Of a stretch of DNA of 64,000 nucleotides, positions 1 through 9,525 are shown in pieces (within the stretch, counting starts at the first letter, position 1; each line of letters opens with the position of its first letter). The notes below the pieces were generated by a model. That model worked only from the letters and a program-made list of their open reading frames with translations, made no database searches and was not told the origin of the DNA. The translations under genes and the position numbers were made by a program. This stretch comes from Mesobacillus jeotgali (GTDB lineage: Bacteria > Bacillota > Bacilli > Bacillales > Cytobacillaceae). The stretch covers positions 1,730,001 to 1,794,000 of the forward strand of contig NZ_CP109811.1 in the NCBI RefSeq assembly GCF_014856545.2, given 5' to 3'.

Positions 1-426
1 AATGTCCCGAATGCGACGGTCATGCTGATTTATGACGCTGAGCGATTTGGATTGGCACAGCTTCACCAATTAAGAGGCAGGGTTGGCCGCGGAAGCGATC
101 AATCGTACTGCATTTTGCTTGCCGACCCTAAAAGTGAAGTCGGCAAAGAGCGAATGAAAATAATGTCCGAAACGAATGATGGGTTTGTTCTCAGTGAAAA
201 AGATTTAGAGCTGAGGGGCCCAGGTGACTTCTTTGGGAAAAAACAAAGCGGCCTGCCTGAATTCAAGGTAGCTGATATGGTCCATGATTACCGTGCGCTG
301 GAAACCGCTAGGAATGATGCGGCGCTGCTAGTCCAATCAGAAGCTTTCTGGCAAAGCGGGAAATATAGATTATTACGAGAGTATCTAGAGGAAACAGGTG
401 CTCTTGCCAATGAGAAACTGGATTGA
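1..426 (+). CDS. recG: ATP-dependent DNA helicase RecG, C-terminal part (5' truncated by window edge)
   Basis: The reading frame is open from base 1 and ends at TGA 424-426, leaving 141 codons. RecG unwinds stalled replication forks and Holliday junctions. The fragment holds the end of the second helicase domain, including the QLRGRVGR motif VI near residues 20-27, where arginines contact ATP, followed by the ERM..M..T.DGF and [12 protein letters not shown] segments typical of the RecG C-terminus. Position just before fapR matches B. subtilis. Only the last fifth or so of the protein is visible, so the start and wedge domain cannot be judged. Confidence 0.95.
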   Translation, partial: NVPNATVMLIYDAERFGLAQLHQLRGRVGRGSDQSYCILLADPKSEVGKERMKIMSETNDGFVLSEKDLELRGPGDFFGKKQSGLPEFKVADMVHDYRALETARNDAALLVQSEAFWQSGKYRLLREYLEETGALANEKLD

Positions 427-470
427 CCTGATTGAATCTATTAACGATTAAAAGATTCATAGTATGGACG

Positions 471-500
471 AAAGCAGATTCAGTTGTGAGTCTGCTTTTG
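471..500 (+). terminator. Intrinsic terminator after recG
   Basis: A 12-bp stem (471-482 with 487-498, one G-T pair) encloses the loop GTTG and runs into a short T-rich stretch. The T-run is short, so termination may be partial. It separates recG from the fapR promoter. Confidence 0.65.
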
Positions 501-600
501 TTATGCACCGGGGTAAAGCCATGCAAGTCACAAGATTTACCGATACTCTGACAACGATGATTGGTGCTGATCCAGTCCCCGGCGCATTTCATTTTTCTTC

Positions 601-629
601 TTGCAATCTTTTTTTATTATATATATACT
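601..629 (+). promoter_or_regulatory. Sigma-A type promoter of fapR-plsX-fabD-fabG
   Basis: TTGCAA (601-606) and TATACT (624-629) are separated by exactly 17 bp in an AT-rich region. The predicted start site near 636 lies inside the FapR operator, which fits repression by blocking RNA polymerase. Confidence 0.75.
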
Positions 630-633
630 ACTA

Positions 634-650
634 TTAGTACCTAGTCTTAA
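634..650 (+). promoter_or_regulatory. FapR operator
   Basis: TTAGTACCTAGTCTTAA is an imperfect inverted repeat that closely resembles the known FapR box, which has TTAGTACC as its conserved left half. It covers the likely transcription start of fapR. In the family, FapR leaves this site when malonyl-CoA or malonyl-ACP binds. That this operator works the same way here is inferred from the sequence match and position. Confidence 0.8.
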
Positions 651-672
651 TAGCTCGGGCGGTGTTTAGTAA

Positions 673-1242
673 ATGAAACGCAACAAAAGAGAACGTCAGT
701 CTATGTTGACTGAGACGATTAAAGAAAATCCCTTCATAACGGATGAGGAGCTGGCCGAAAAATTTTCCGTCAGCATCCAGACAATAAGACTGGACAGACT
801 GGAATTATCAATTCCTGAACTAAGGGAAAGAATTAAGAACGTGGCCGAAAAACGATTCGAAGATGAAGTCCGTTCCTTGCCGCTGGAAGAAGTAATTGGT
901 GAAATCATTGATATTGAACTTGACCATAGTGCAATATCAATTCTGGATATAAAGAGAGAACATGTATTTAAACGAAATAAAATCGCCAGGGGGCACCATT
1001 TGTTTGCCCAGGCTAACTCGCTGGCCGTTGCCGTTATAAATGATCAGCTTGCATTGACAGCTAAAGCTAATATCCAATTCACAAGATCGGTAAAAGAAGG
1101 TGAACGGGTAATCGCCAAAGCGAGAGTCAAAAAGATTGATAACGATCATGGCCGTACTCTTGTAGAAGTGATTAGTTTTGTGAACAGTGAAAGTGTTTTT
1201 AAAGGCGAGTTTGAAATGTACCGGTCAAAAAATGAAAAGTAA
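673..1242 (+). CDS. fapR: Transcription factor FapR, malonyl-CoA-responsive repressor of lipid synthesis
   Basis: The 189-residue protein matches FapR along its whole length (B. subtilis FapR is 188 residues). Residues 1-60 form an N-terminal helix-turn-helix ([20 protein letters not shown], 21-40). A hot-dog fold effector domain follows, with the conserved stretch [19 protein letters not shown] near 105-123. It represses fatty acid and phospholipid genes until malonyl-CoA binds. It is first in the operon and its own promoter carries a FapR box, so it should be autoregulated. Start is ATG 673, with a weak purine-rich ribosome site (GGGCGGTG) ahead. Confidence 0.96.
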   Translation: MKRNKRERQSMLTETIKENPFITDEELAEKFSVSIQTIRLDRLELSIPELRERIKNVAEKRFEDEVRSLPLEEVIGEIIDIELDHSAISILDIKREHVFKRNKIARGHHLFAQANSLAVAVINDQLALTAKANIQFTRSVKEGERVIAKARVKKIDNDHGRTLVEVISFVNSESVFKGEFEMYRSKNEK

Positions 1243-1255
1243 GGGATGAAAAGCG

Positions 1256-2236
1256 ATGAGGCTAGCAGTAGATGCGATGGGCGGAGACAATGCACCAAGA
1301 GAAATCGTCCTCGGAGCAATGAAAGCAATTGAAAAATATAATGACATACATATAGTGTTAGTTGGCGACGAGAATAAGATCCGGGAGCACCTCACAAATG
1401 AAGAGAGAATCGAAATCCTTCATACAGAAGAAGTGATCCTTGGTACAGATGAACCTGTCAGGGCAGTGCGCCGCAAAAAAACTGCTTCAATGGTTCTTGC
1501 AGCCCAGCAAGTTGCTGATGGAAATGCAGATGCCTGTATTTCTGCCGGCAATACAGGAGCTTTGATGGCTGCTGGATTGTTTGTGGTAGGAAGAATAGAT
1601 GGTATTGAAAGACCGGCCCTGGCACCGACTCTTCCTACAATTGGAGGAGAAGGCTTCCTGCTTCTCGATGTCGGAGCCAATGCTGATGCAAAACCTGAAC
1701 ACCTTGTCCAATATGCGATAATGGGTTCGATTTACAGCGAGAAGGCAAGAGGAATCACAAATCCTCGTGTGGGCTTGTTGAATATTGGGACAGAGGAGAA
1801 GAAAGGCAACGAGCTCGTAAGAAACACATATGAATTATTGAAGGAAGCAGATATCAACTTCATTGGCAACGTTGAATCAAGGGACTTGCTTGAGGGAGCT
1901 GCGGATGTTGTAGTCGCAGATGGTTTTACCGGAAATATGGTTCTGAAAACCATTGAAGGTACAGCAATGTCGGTGTTTAAAATGCTAAAAACAGCTTTGA
2001 CTTCCAATTTCAAAAGCAAGATGGCTGCTGCTGTTCTGAAGCCGGACCTGACCGTACTCAAAAATAAGATGGATTACACGGAATATGGCGGTGCTGGTCT
2101 TTTCGGTCTTAAAGCTCCTGTCATCAAAGCTCATGGATCATCTGATGCAAATGCGGTGTTCAATTCGATCCGGCAGGCGAGGGAAATGGTAGAAAAGGAT
2201 GTTTCCGGTACTATCAAAACTGCCATCGAAAAGTGA
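1256..2236 (+). CDS. plsX: Phosphate acyltransferase PlsX
   Basis: PlsX converts acyl-ACP to acyl-phosphate, the donor that PlsY uses for glycerol-3-phosphate acylation, so it links fatty acid synthesis to membrane phospholipid. The 326-residue protein begins [14 protein letters not shown]; the DAMGGD motif at residues 6-11 is a family hallmark, and the length fits (about 330). It lies 13 bp after fapR and is co-transcribed with it. The ATG at 1256 has AAGGGATG six bases upstream. It is peripherally membrane-associated in relatives. Confidence 0.96.
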   Translation: MRLAVDAMGGDNAPREIVLGAMKAIEKYNDIHIVLVGDENKIREHLTNEERIEILHTEEVILGTDEPVRAVRRKKTASMVLAAQQVADGNADACISAGNTGALMAAGLFVVGRIDGIERPALAPTLPTIGGEGFLLLDVGANADAKPEHLVQYAIMGSIYSEKARGITNPRVGLLNIGTEEKKGNELVRNTYELLKEADINFIGNVESRDLLEGAADVVVADGFTGNMVLKTIEGTAMSVFKMLKTALTSNFKSKMAAAVLKPDLTVLKNKMDYTEYGGAGLFGLKAPVIKAHGSSDANAVFNSIRQAREMVEKDVSGTIKTAIEK

Positions 2237-2275
2237 GTAATGAATAAAAAATAACGAGTTAAAGGGGAATCTTTC

Positions 2276-3223
2276 ATGGGGAAAATCGCGTTTTTGTTCC
2301 CGGGACAGGGATCGCAGACAGTAGGGATGGGACAGGCCCTCGCGAATTCAGAGCAATCAGTCTCAGAAACTTTCAAAAAAGCGGACGAGGTCCTGGGTGA
2401 AAGCTTAAGCACACTGATTTTTGAGGGTCCTCAAGAGAAGCTTACGCTTACGACAAATGCCCAGCCTGCGCTTTTGACAACCAGTATTGCTATATTGAAT
2501 TATTTCAGCCAGTTCGGGATCAAGCCTGATTTTACTGCCGGCCATAGTCTGGGTGAATATTCTGCCCTGGTTGCTTCGGAAGCTATTACTTTTGAAGACG
2601 CAGTGTATGCAGTCCGCAAACGTGGAGAGCTCATGGAAGAGGCTGTACCGAATGGAGAAGGAACAATGGCCGCAGTTCTCGGCATGGATCGTCAGAAGCT
2701 CATGGATGTGACCGAAACTGTTTCAGCTGGCGGTAATCCTGTTCAGCTGGCCAACTTGAATTGTCCGGGACAAATCGTCATTTCTGGTTCTAGAGCTGGA
2801 GTAGAAGAAGCTTCTGTGAAAGCAAAGGAAGCTGGTGCCAAACGGGTTATTCCGCTCGATGTCAGCGGTCCGTTCCATTCCTCGCTGATGAAGCCGGCTG
2901 CTGAAAGATTTGAAGCTATACTGGGAAACATTACAGTAAAGGATGCGGCTGTTCCGGTGATTGGAAATGTAACGGCCGAACCGATGACAGAAGCTTCGGA
3001 ATTCAAAAAAAGATTAGTTGAACAGCTTTATTCTCCGGTACTATGGGAGGATTCAGTCGCGAAAATGCTGGAACTTGGTGTCGATACCTTTATAGAAATT
3101 GGGCCGGGAAAGGTTCTGTCTGGTCTTGTAAAGAAAGTGGATCGCTCAGCAAAGACATTCGCAATAAATGATGCAGAAACTTGTGCAGCAGCAGTTGCTG
3201 CTCTTAAGGAGGAGAAGGAATGA
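2276..3223 (+). CDS. fabD: Malonyl-CoA:ACP transacylase FabD
   Basis: FabD transfers the malonyl group from CoA to acyl carrier protein for chain elongation. The 315-residue protein has the oxyanion GQGSQ motif at 10-14, nucleophile Ser91 in GHSLGE, Arg116 that holds the malonyl carboxylate, and His201 ([10 protein letters not shown]) to complete the dyad. All expected active-site residues are present. It follows plsX by 39 bp and its stop overlaps the fabG start by 4 bp, which suggests translational coupling. Confidence 0.97.
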   Translation: MGKIAFLFPGQGSQTVGMGQALANSEQSVSETFKKADEVLGESLSTLIFEGPQEKLTLTTNAQPALLTTSIAILNYFSQFGIKPDFTAGHSLGEYSALVASEAITFEDAVYAVRKRGELMEEAVPNGEGTMAAVLGMDRQKLMDVTETVSAGGNPVQLANLNCPGQIVISGSRAGVEEASVKAKEAGAKRVIPLDVSGPFHSSLMKPAAERFEAILGNITVKDAAVPVIGNVTAEPMTEASEFKKRLVEQLYSPVLWEDSVAKMLELGVDTFIEIGPGKVLSGLVKKVDRSAKTFAINDAETCAAAVAALKEEKE

Positions 3224-3963
3224 GACTGGAAGGTAAGGTAGCGCTGGTAACCGGAGCCTCTCGCGGAATTGGGCGTGAAATCGCTTTGGAACTTGCCAGG
3301 GAAGGTGCATCAGTCGCAGTCAATTATGCAGGGAGCGAAGCAAAAGCCCTGGAAGTTGTTGATGAAATCAAGGCAATGGGACAAGATGCTTTTGCCATTC
3401 AGGCAGATGTTTCCAACTCCGAATCAGTAAATGATATGGTTAAAGAAACGATTGAGCGTTTCGGCAAGCTGGACATACTTGTTAACAATGCGGGTATAAC
3501 GAAAGACAATCTGTTGATGAGGATGAAAGAATCTGAATGGGATGATGTAATCAACATCAACCTAAAAGGTGTCTTTCTTTGTACAAAAGCAGTTACAAGA
3601 CAAATGATGAAGCAAAGAAGCGGGAGAATCATCAATATCTCTTCCATTGTAGGTGTCAGCGGTAATCCAGGGCAGGCTAACTATGTTGCGGCCAAATCCG
3701 GAGTGATTGGGCTGACTAAAACGACGGCGAAGGAGCTATCATCCAGAGGAATCACAGTGAACGCTGTGGCACCGGGATTTATCACGACAGACATGACGGA
3801 TAAGCTAAACGAGGATGTAAAAACAGAAATGCTCAAACAGATACCGCTGGCACGGTTCGGTGAGCCGAAAGATATTGCAAGAACCGTCGTCTTCCTGGCA
3901 TCCGAAGACAGCGCGTATATGACAGGCCAAACCCTGCACATAGATGGCGGCATGGTGATGTAG
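3220..3963 (+). CDS. fabG: 3-oxoacyl-ACP reductase FabG
   Basis: This NADPH-dependent short-chain dehydrogenase reduces 3-ketoacyl-ACP. It has 247 residues. The TGASRGIG nucleotide-binding loop lies at 11-18, NNAG at 89-92, and the Ser142-Tyr155-Lys159 catalytic triad follows. The start ATG overlaps the fabD stop (ATGA) and a strong AAGGAGG lies at 3206-3212. It is the last gene before a 392-bp gap that contains a repeat element. In B. subtilis acpP follows directly. Confidence 0.97.
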   Translation: MRLEGKVALVTGASRGIGREIALELAREGASVAVNYAGSEAKALEVVDEIKAMGQDAFAIQADVSNSESVNDMVKETIERFGKLDILVNNAGITKDNLLMRMKESEWDDVININLKGVFLCTKAVTRQMMKQRSGRIINISSIVGVSGNPGQANYVAAKSGVIGLTKTTAKELSSRGITVNAVAPGFITTDMTDKLNEDVKTEMLKQIPLARFGEPKDIARTVVFLASEDSAYMTGQTLHIDGGMVM

Positions 3964-4014
3964 ATTTTTTTATTGCTTTTGTGAAAGGGCTAAAACAATG
4001 AGATCACAAGGGTG

Positions 4015-4045
4015 TTGATTCTAAAGTATCGGGCTCTGTTATAAT
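4015..4045 (+). promoter_or_regulatory. Possible promoter upstream of the repeat, reading toward acpP
   Basis: TTGATT (4015-4020) and a perfect extended -10 (TGTTATAAT, 4037-4045) are 19 bp apart. If real, it would make an acpP transcript whose leader contains the whole 197-bp repeat. The wide spacing is partly offset by the extended -10. Confidence 0.45.
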
Positions 4046-4065
4046 CAACTTTCAATTTATAAAAC

Positions 4066-4262
4066 CTGTTGATTGTAGTGGAAGGCGCGAAGACTCCTCC
4101 GAAGTGCTAACGCATTTTCATCGTGCGTGGGAGGATTCAAGGTAGCAAATTCAATGTCCTGCGGGATTAGCAAGTCATCGGGAGACCCCGCAGGCGTGTT
4201 AACGCCGAGGAGGCTCCCGGACTGCCCGCGGAAAGCGAAGCGCCTGGAACGAAGATCAACAG
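4066..4262. repeat. Intergenic repeat family 1, copy A (palindromic ends, with an internal 62-bp insert)
   Basis: The element opens with CTGTTGAT and closes with ATCAACAG. The imperfect inverted ends extend about 23 bp to a GGCGC/GCGCC pair. Inner blocks GCGGGAT, GACCCC, CGCCGAGGAGGCTC and GCGGAAAGCGAAGCGCC recur in copy B at 62374-62505. Relative to copy B it has about 62 extra bases at roughly 4098-4159, which themselves could fold (CTCC with GGAG, CGCA with TGCG). It is GC-rich compared with its surroundings and has no ORF. It resembles GC-rich palindromic repeats seen in intergenic spaces of other Bacillaceae. Confidence 0.85.
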
Positions 4263-4355
4263 ACTAGTTTAATAGCCCTAATATTAAAAAGTTATTACAG
4301 CCATTTATTAATTAAATAAAATCAACTATAATGGCTTGAGGGGAGGTGAACAAGC

Positions 4356-4589
4356 ATGGCAGACGTTTTAGAACGCGTAACAAAAATTATTGTTGACCGT
4401 TTGGGAGTAGATGAATCTCAAGTAACTTTAGAAGCATCTTTTAAAGATGATCTTGGTGCTGATTCCCTTGATGTTGTTGAATTGGTAATGGAACTAGAAG
4501 ATGAGTTCGACATGGAAATTTCTGATGATGATGCTGAAAAAATCGGTACAGTTGGTGACGCTGTTAACTACATAAATAGCCAAAAGTAA
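4356..4589 (+). CDS. acpP: Acyl carrier protein
   Basis: This 77-residue acidic protein carries growing acyl chains on a 4'-phosphopantetheine arm. The arm attaches to Ser37 in the ADSLDVVEL motif (35-43). Length and sequence fit AcpA of bacilli. The ATG at 4356 follows a strong GGGGAGGTGA (4340-4349). Unlike in B. subtilis, acpP is parted from fabG by a repeat element, but a terminator closes the cluster right after it. Confidence 0.97.
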   Translation: MADVLERVTKIIVDRLGVDESQVTLEASFKDDLGADSLDVVELVMELEDEFDMEISDDDAEKIGTVGDAVNYINSQK

Positions 4590-4606
4590 TTGTTCGATTT
4601 ACTGAG

Positions 4607-4638
4607 AAGCTCCGTTTTTATAAACGGGGCTTTCTTCT
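4607..4638 (+). terminator. Intrinsic terminator after acpP
   Basis: An 11-bp stem (4607-4617 with 4622-4632, one G-T pair) with loop TTAT is followed by TCTTCT. It ends the lipid cluster. Confidence 0.8.
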
Positions 4639-4865
4639 GTAAAAAAGCTCGTATTTACTCTTCAACAGGACTTATAATCACAATTGACCCTTTACACAGT
4701 AAACTTAAAAAGTAATCTGCTGGAATTAGCCAAGTTTTTTTGCTTTATTGGCGTTATTTTTTGTAAACTGTTAGTAGTCTGTATTGTTTTGCATATGGCA
4801 CAATAAATGAAATCTGCAAAAACATTCAATAACAGCTTTAAATTATGAGCAAGGTGGAATAAATC

Positions 4866-5645
4866 ATGCGCAACAATGGAAGAGAAAGAGACAAAAAGAA
4901 TATCCGCGCAAAGGAGCAGAAATTCAAAGTATTCCAGGACAAAATTGGTATTCATTTTGATAGTGATAAGCTTTTAAAACAGGCATTTACACATTCATCC
5001 TATGTGAATGAGCATCGCAGAAAGCCTCATGAAGATAATGAGAGGCTTGAGTTTCTTGGTGACGCTGTTTTGGAACTGACTGTTTCTCAATTCTTATATA
5101 AGAAGTATCCGATGATGAGCGAGGGAGAGCTTACTAAGCTGCGCGCTGCTGTAGTTTGTGAGCCATCACTTGTGGCCTTTGCGAATGAGCTTTCCTTTGG
5201 TGAACTTGTTTTGCTTGGCAAGGGAGAAGAAATGACAGGTGGAAGAACAAGGCCTGCCCTTTTGGCAGATGTATTCGAGGCTTTCATCGGTGCCTTATAC
5301 CTGGATAAAGGAATTGAAACAGTCACTACATTCCTAGAAGAAATTGTGTTTCCAAAAATCAATGCCGGTGCTTTTTCTCATGTGATGGATTTTAAAAGCC
5401 AGCTTCAGGAACTCGTACAGCGGGATGGTGTCGGCACGCTTGAATACCGGATTATGAAGGAGATAGGTCCTGCGCACAGCAGGGAATTCGAATCACGTGT
5501 CTATCTTAACGGGCAAGAATTGGGGACAGGAACAGGGCGCTCGAAGAAGGAAGCAGAGCAGCATGCTGCCCAGATGGCTCTTGAAAAATTGAAGTCCCAT
5601 ATGGAAGCGAATATGGAAACGGACGATAAAACGGGCGATAAATAG
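4866..5645 (+). CDS. rnc: Ribonuclease III
   Basis: RNase III is a double-strand-specific endoribonuclease for rRNA, scRNA and mRNA processing. The 259-residue protein has the signature [14 protein letters not shown] at 58-71; Glu62, Asp66, Asp135 and Glu138 are the metal-binding residues. A double-stranded RNA-binding domain follows (about 175-245, ending [15 protein letters not shown]). The N-terminus is basic and the C-terminus has a short acidic tail. It lies directly upstream of smc, as in B. subtilis, but with a repeat between them. Confidence 0.96.
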   Translation: MRNNGRERDKKNIRAKEQKFKVFQDKIGIHFDSDKLLKQAFTHSSYVNEHRRKPHEDNERLEFLGDAVLELTVSQFLYKKYPMMSEGELTKLRAAVVCEPSLVAFANELSFGELVLLGKGEEMTGGRTRPALLADVFEAFIGALYLDKGIETVTTFLEEIVFPKINAGAFSHVMDFKSQLQELVQRDGVGTLEYRIMKEIGPAHSREFESRVYLNGQELGTGTGRSKKEAEQHAAQMALEKLKSHMEANMETDDKTGDK

Positions 5646-5685
5646 AACGGTTTTTTAATAGAGGTTAAGTCCGATGATCCAAAAC

Positions 5686-5805
5686 TGTCTAGCTCTAGCG
5701 CCTAGCCCCTCGAGTCGCTTCGGTCCGCCCAATGAAGTCAAAGAACGACTTCACTGGTCGGCCCTCCAGCGCTTGTCAGGGCTGGACAAGGCGCTTGCGC
5801 TTTTC
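5686..5805. repeat. Intergenic repeat family 2, copy C (between rnc and smc)
   Basis: The 120-bp GC-rich element starts TGTCTAGCTCTAGCGCC and ends GGCGCTTGCGCTTTTC. It contains an internal hairpin, TGAAGTC (5733-5739) with GACTTCA (5747-5753), and a TCCAGC/GCTGGA stem. The same order of blocks (AGCTC, CCTAGCCCCTCGAG, CCAATGAAGT, CGACTTCACT, CCTCCA, CGCTTGTC, AAGGCGCTT) recurs at 25919-26040. It has no coding capacity. Confidence 0.85.
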
Positions 5806-5851
5806 GAATGTCATCTTAGAGAATTAGTTTAACTGGAAAGGGAGAGCCATA

Positions 5852-8800
5852 TTGTTTTTAAAACGATTAGATGTGGTTGGATTTAAATCGTTTGCCGAGA
5901 GGATTTCAGTAGAATTCGTTCCAGGTGTGACTGCTGTCGTAGGGCCTAATGGAAGCGGGAAAAGTAATATTACTGATTCTATCCGCTGGGTTCTTGGGGA
6001 ACAATCAGCCAAGTCGCTCCGCGGTGCAAAAATGGAAGATATCATCTTTGCCGGGAGTGATTCGCGCAAGCCGCTGAATTTTGCAGAAGTAACATTAACC
6101 CTCGATAACGAAGATCAATCCTTGCCGCTTGATTACAATGAAGTGAGCGTAACCCGTCGTGTCTACCGTTCAGGTGACAGTGAATATTTAATCAACAAAC
6201 AGAATTGCCGACTCAAGGATATTGTTGATTTATTCATGGATTCGGGCCTCGGCCGCGAAGCTTTCTCGATTATCAGCCAGGGCAGGGTTGAGGAAATACT
6301 CAACAGCAAACCTGAGGACCGCAGGACGATATTTGAGGAAGCTGCGGGTGTTCTTAAATATAAATCTCGTAAGAAAAAAGCGGAAAGCAAGCTTTTTGAA
6401 ACGCAGGAGAATTTAAATCGGGTAACGGACATCATCCATGAATTAGAAGGTCAGGTAGAGCCGCTGAAAATCCAGGCTTCAATCGCAAAGGATTATCTGC
6501 AGCAAAAAGAAGAATTAGAACAAATAGAAGTTGCGCTGACTGCTTTTGAGATTGAAGATCTCCATGGCCGATGGGAGCAGCTGTCTAGGCAGCTTGAACA
6601 GCATAAAGAAGATGAAATCAAACAATCTGCCGTCCTTCAGAAAAAAGAAGCGGAAATAGAAAAAATGAGGGACCAGCTAGCCGCACTGGATGAATCGGTC
6701 AGCGATTTGCAGAACGTGCTCTTGCATGCCAGCGAGGAGCTTGAAAAGCTGGAAGGCAGAAGAGAGGTTCTCAAGGAACGGAAAAAGAATGCTTCGCAAA
6801 ACAAAGGGCAGCTCGAAAAGAATATTGAGGAGCTGACCTCTTCTGTTGTACTGCTGGAAAACCAGAAGGCTGAGTATGAGCAATCTGTTTCAGTATTAGC
6901 GGCAGAAGCTTCTGCACTCCAGAAAGAGCTTCAGCAGAAGCAGGAGCAGTTAAAGCTTTACAGCGAAGATGTTGAACATAAAATCGATTCAATAAAAAGT
7001 GACTACATCGAGGTGCTGAACGAACAGGCCGGGGCCAAAAATGAGAAGATTTATATTGAACAGCAGCTGCAGCAGCAAGCAGCCAAAGGTTCGAGGCTGG
7101 ACAATGACAATGACCGCTTTGTCTCAATTCGTGATGAAATCAATGAGAGAAAAGCAGAAATAGAGAAAAAGGTCGCCTCTTCACAGCAGGAGTTGGAGGA
7201 GCAGGCTAGAATCTTTTTTGAAGAGCAGAAGAAGCTTGAATCTTTAAGGAATAATTACGAGAGGCAAGAGAAAACACTGTATCAGGCATATCAGTTCCTG
7301 CAGCAAGCTAAATCAAAAAAAGAAATGCTTGAAGAAATGGAGGAGGATTACTCGGGCTTTTTCCAAGGCGTAAAGGAAGTGCTGAAGGCCAGGGATACTC
7401 GTCTTCACGGTATAGAAGGTGCGATTGCTGAATTAATCCATGTTCCTAAACAATACGAAACGGCGATTGAAACAGCTCTTGGCGGCGCGATGCAGCATAT
7501 TGTTGTCCAGAATGAAGAAAATGCGCGAGCTGCAATACAGTTCCTGAAGCAAAAATCATTCGGCAGGGCAACATTCCTCCCGCTAAGCATCATCAAAGGG
7601 AAATATCTGGCTTCTTCACAGCTCGCACTTCTTGCGGATAACAGTGCGTATATCGGCACTGCTGCCGATTTGATTCAGTTTGATCAAAAGTATGCTGAAG
7701 TCGTAAAAAACTTACTGGGCAATGTAGTGATTGCCAGGGATTTAAAGGGCGCCAATGAAATTGCCAAAATGCTGCAATACCGCAGCCGAATCGTCACACT
7801 TGATGGTGATGTGGTGAACCCCGGTGGGTCGATGACTGGGGGAGCAGTAAAACAGAAATCGAGTTCATTGCTCAGCCGTAAGGGCGAATTAGAAGATTTA
7901 ACGAATAAGCTAGCCGACATGGAAGAAAAGACTAGCTTGCTTGAATCGAAAGTGAAATCATTGAAGGCTGAAACGCAAAACAGTGAAATAAGGCTGGAGG
8001 AACTGCGGAAAGCAGGGGAAGAGCTTCGCTTTAAGCAGCAGAGTTTGAAGGGTGACCTGCGGGAAGTGGAGCTGGAACAGAAAAATATCAATGAACGTTT
8101 ATCGGTATACGATTCTGAAAAGACCCAGCTCGACTCGGACAAGGAAAAGCTAGAATCCAGATTGATTGAACTCGATGGTTTATTGGCTAAGTTCCATCAG
8201 GATCTTGTTCAATTTGATAAAGAAATAGAACGCCTGACGAAGCTGAAGAACTCTAACTCTTCTTCCAAGGATTCGCTGGTTTCTGAAATCAGTGATTTAA
8301 AGATCAACCTGGCATCGAAGAAAGAACAACACTCCCATGTGAAGGAAAAGCTGGATTCTGCAGTTATACAGTCTGAAGAGCAATCTAGAAAATTGGATAT
8401 TCTGAAAGAAGATCTATCTCTTCTGTCCTCTGAAATGACCGATAGTTCATCCGGTGAAACCCAACTGGAAGAAGCTGCAAAAAGAAAGCTGCAGGACAAA
8501 AATGAAACGCTTAAGCTGATTTCTTCACGCAGGAATGAGCGTCTTGAGCTTCAAAATAAGCTTGAGGACCAGGAGTTGGAATCAAAGGAACTAAGGAGAC
8601 TTCTGAAGGGCATCAACGAAGTGCTCAAGGATGAGGAAGTGAAGCTGAACAGGCTGGATGTTGAACTGGATAATAAGCTTGCTCATCTTAGAGAGGAATA
8701 TCTTCTTTCATATGAAGCGGCGAAGGAACAATATCCGCTGACAATCCCGGCCGATGAGGCAAGGAGAAAAGTAAAGCTGATCAAAATGGCGATTGAGGAA

Positions 8801-9418
8801 CTGGGAACGGTGAACCTTGGGGCAATTGAAGAATACGACCGTGTCTCAGAGCGTTATGAATTCCTGCTGGAGCAGAAGAATGATCTCCAGGAAGCAAAGG
8901 ATACATTATTCCTGGTCATCGACGAAATGGACCATGAAATGAAAAAGCGCTTTGAACAGACCTTCACTGCGATCCGCTCACACTTCGAGTCTGTGTTCCA
9001 GGCTTTATTCGGAGGCGGCCGAGCGGACCTGCGGCTGACACAGCCAGATGACCTGCTGAACACCGGGGTTGAAATAGTTGCCCAGCCACCAGGAAAGAAG
9101 CTGCAAAACCTAGGGTTATTATCTGGCGGTGAGCGGGCGTTGACCGCGATTGCCCTGCTGTTCTCCATTTTGAAGGTTCGTCCTGTACCATTCTGTATCC
9201 TGGATGAAGTGGAAGCTGCATTGGATGAAGCCAATGTATACCGTTTTGCTCAATATCTGAAGAAATACCGTGAAGAAACTCAATTTATCGTCATTACTCA
9301 CCGTAAAGGTACTATGGAGGAAGCGGACGTCCTTTATGGTGTAACCATGCAGGAGTCAGGAGTCTCCAAGCTGGTATCCGTACGGCTTGAAGATTCGAAA
9401 GAACTTGTGAAAAATTAA
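5852..9418 (+). CDS. smc: Chromosome partition protein SMC
   Basis: This condensin ATPase compacts and segregates the chromosome with ScpA and ScpB. The 1188-residue protein shows the full SMC plan. Walker A is GPNGSGKS at 31-38. A long coiled coil leads to a hinge of about 505-670, and a second coil follows. The signature LSGGE is at 1090-1094 and Walker B ends ILDE at about 1116-1119. The start is TTG 5852 with GGAAAGGGAG upstream, matching the family N-terminus MFLKRLDVVGFKSFA. Length fits (B. subtilis 1186). Confidence 0.98.
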   Translation: MFLKRLDVVGFKSFAERISVEFVPGVTAVVGPNGSGKSNITDSIRWVLGEQSAKSLRGAKMEDIIFAGSDSRKPLNFAEVTLTLDNEDQSLPLDYNEVSVTRRVYRSGDSEYLINKQNCRLKDIVDLFMDSGLGREAFSIISQGRVEEILNSKPEDRRTIFEEAAGVLKYKSRKKKAESKLFETQENLNRVTDIIHELEGQVEPLKIQASIAKDYLQQKEELEQIEVALTAFEIEDLHGRWEQLSRQLEQHKEDEIKQSAVLQKKEAEIEKMRDQLAALDESVSDLQNVLLHASEELEKLEGRREVLKERKKNASQNKGQLEKNIEELTSSVVLLENQKAEYEQSVSVLAAEASALQKELQQKQEQLKLYSEDVEHKIDSIKSDYIEVLNEQAGAKNEKIYIEQQLQQQAAKGSRLDNDNDRFVSIRDEINERKAEIEKKVASSQQELEEQARIFFEEQKKLESLRNNYERQEKTLYQAYQFLQQAKSKKEMLEEMEEDYSGFFQGVKEVLKARDTRLHGIEGAIAELIHVPKQYETAIETALGGAMQHIVVQNEENARAAIQFLKQKSFGRATFLPLSIIKGKYLASSQLALLADNSAYIGTAADLIQFDQKYAEVVKNLLGNVVIARDLKGANEIAKMLQYRSRIVTLDGDVVNPGGSMTGGAVKQKSSSLLSRKGELEDLTNKLADMEEKTSLLESKVKSLKAETQNSEIRLEELRKAGEELRFKQQSLKGDLREVELEQKNINERLSVYDSEKTQLDSDKEKLESRLIELDGLLAKFHQDLVQFDKEIERLTKLKNSNSSSKDSLVSEISDLKINLASKKEQHSHVKEKLDSAVIQSEEQSRKLDILKEDLSLLSSEMTDSSSGETQLEEAAKRKLQDKNETLKLISSRRNERLELQNKLEDQELESKELRRLLKGINEVLKDEEVKLNRLDVELDNKLAHLREEYLLSYEAAKEQYPLTIPADEARRKVKLIKMAIEELGTVNLGAIEEYDRVSERYEFLLEQKNDLQEAKDTLFLVIDEMDHEMKKRFEQTFTAIRSHFESVFQALFGGGRADLRLTQPDDLLNTGVEIVAQPPGKKLQNLGLLSGGERALTAIALLFSILKVRPVPFCILDEVEAALDEANVYRFAQYLKKYREETQFIVITHRKGTMEEADVLYGVTMQESGVSKLVSVRLEDSKELVKN

Positions 9419-9525
9419 AAGTGCAAACACCTTGTTCCGGCCTGGAGATGTAGAGGCTGGACCTGAGTCAATTCTCGCAGAGGTGCAGGGTTAAAATTGA
9501 AATAAAGCAGGAAGGCGTTGGAACC

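Noticed and set aside
4066..4262. Repeat family 1 as an insertion sequence
   Set aside because: Too short for a transposase and has no ORF; ends are inverted but no clear target duplication is visible.
4327..4332. TATAAT close to acpP as its -10
   Set aside because: A start from it would fall inside the acpP ribosome site (4340-4349), and no good -35 lies 16-18 bp upstream.
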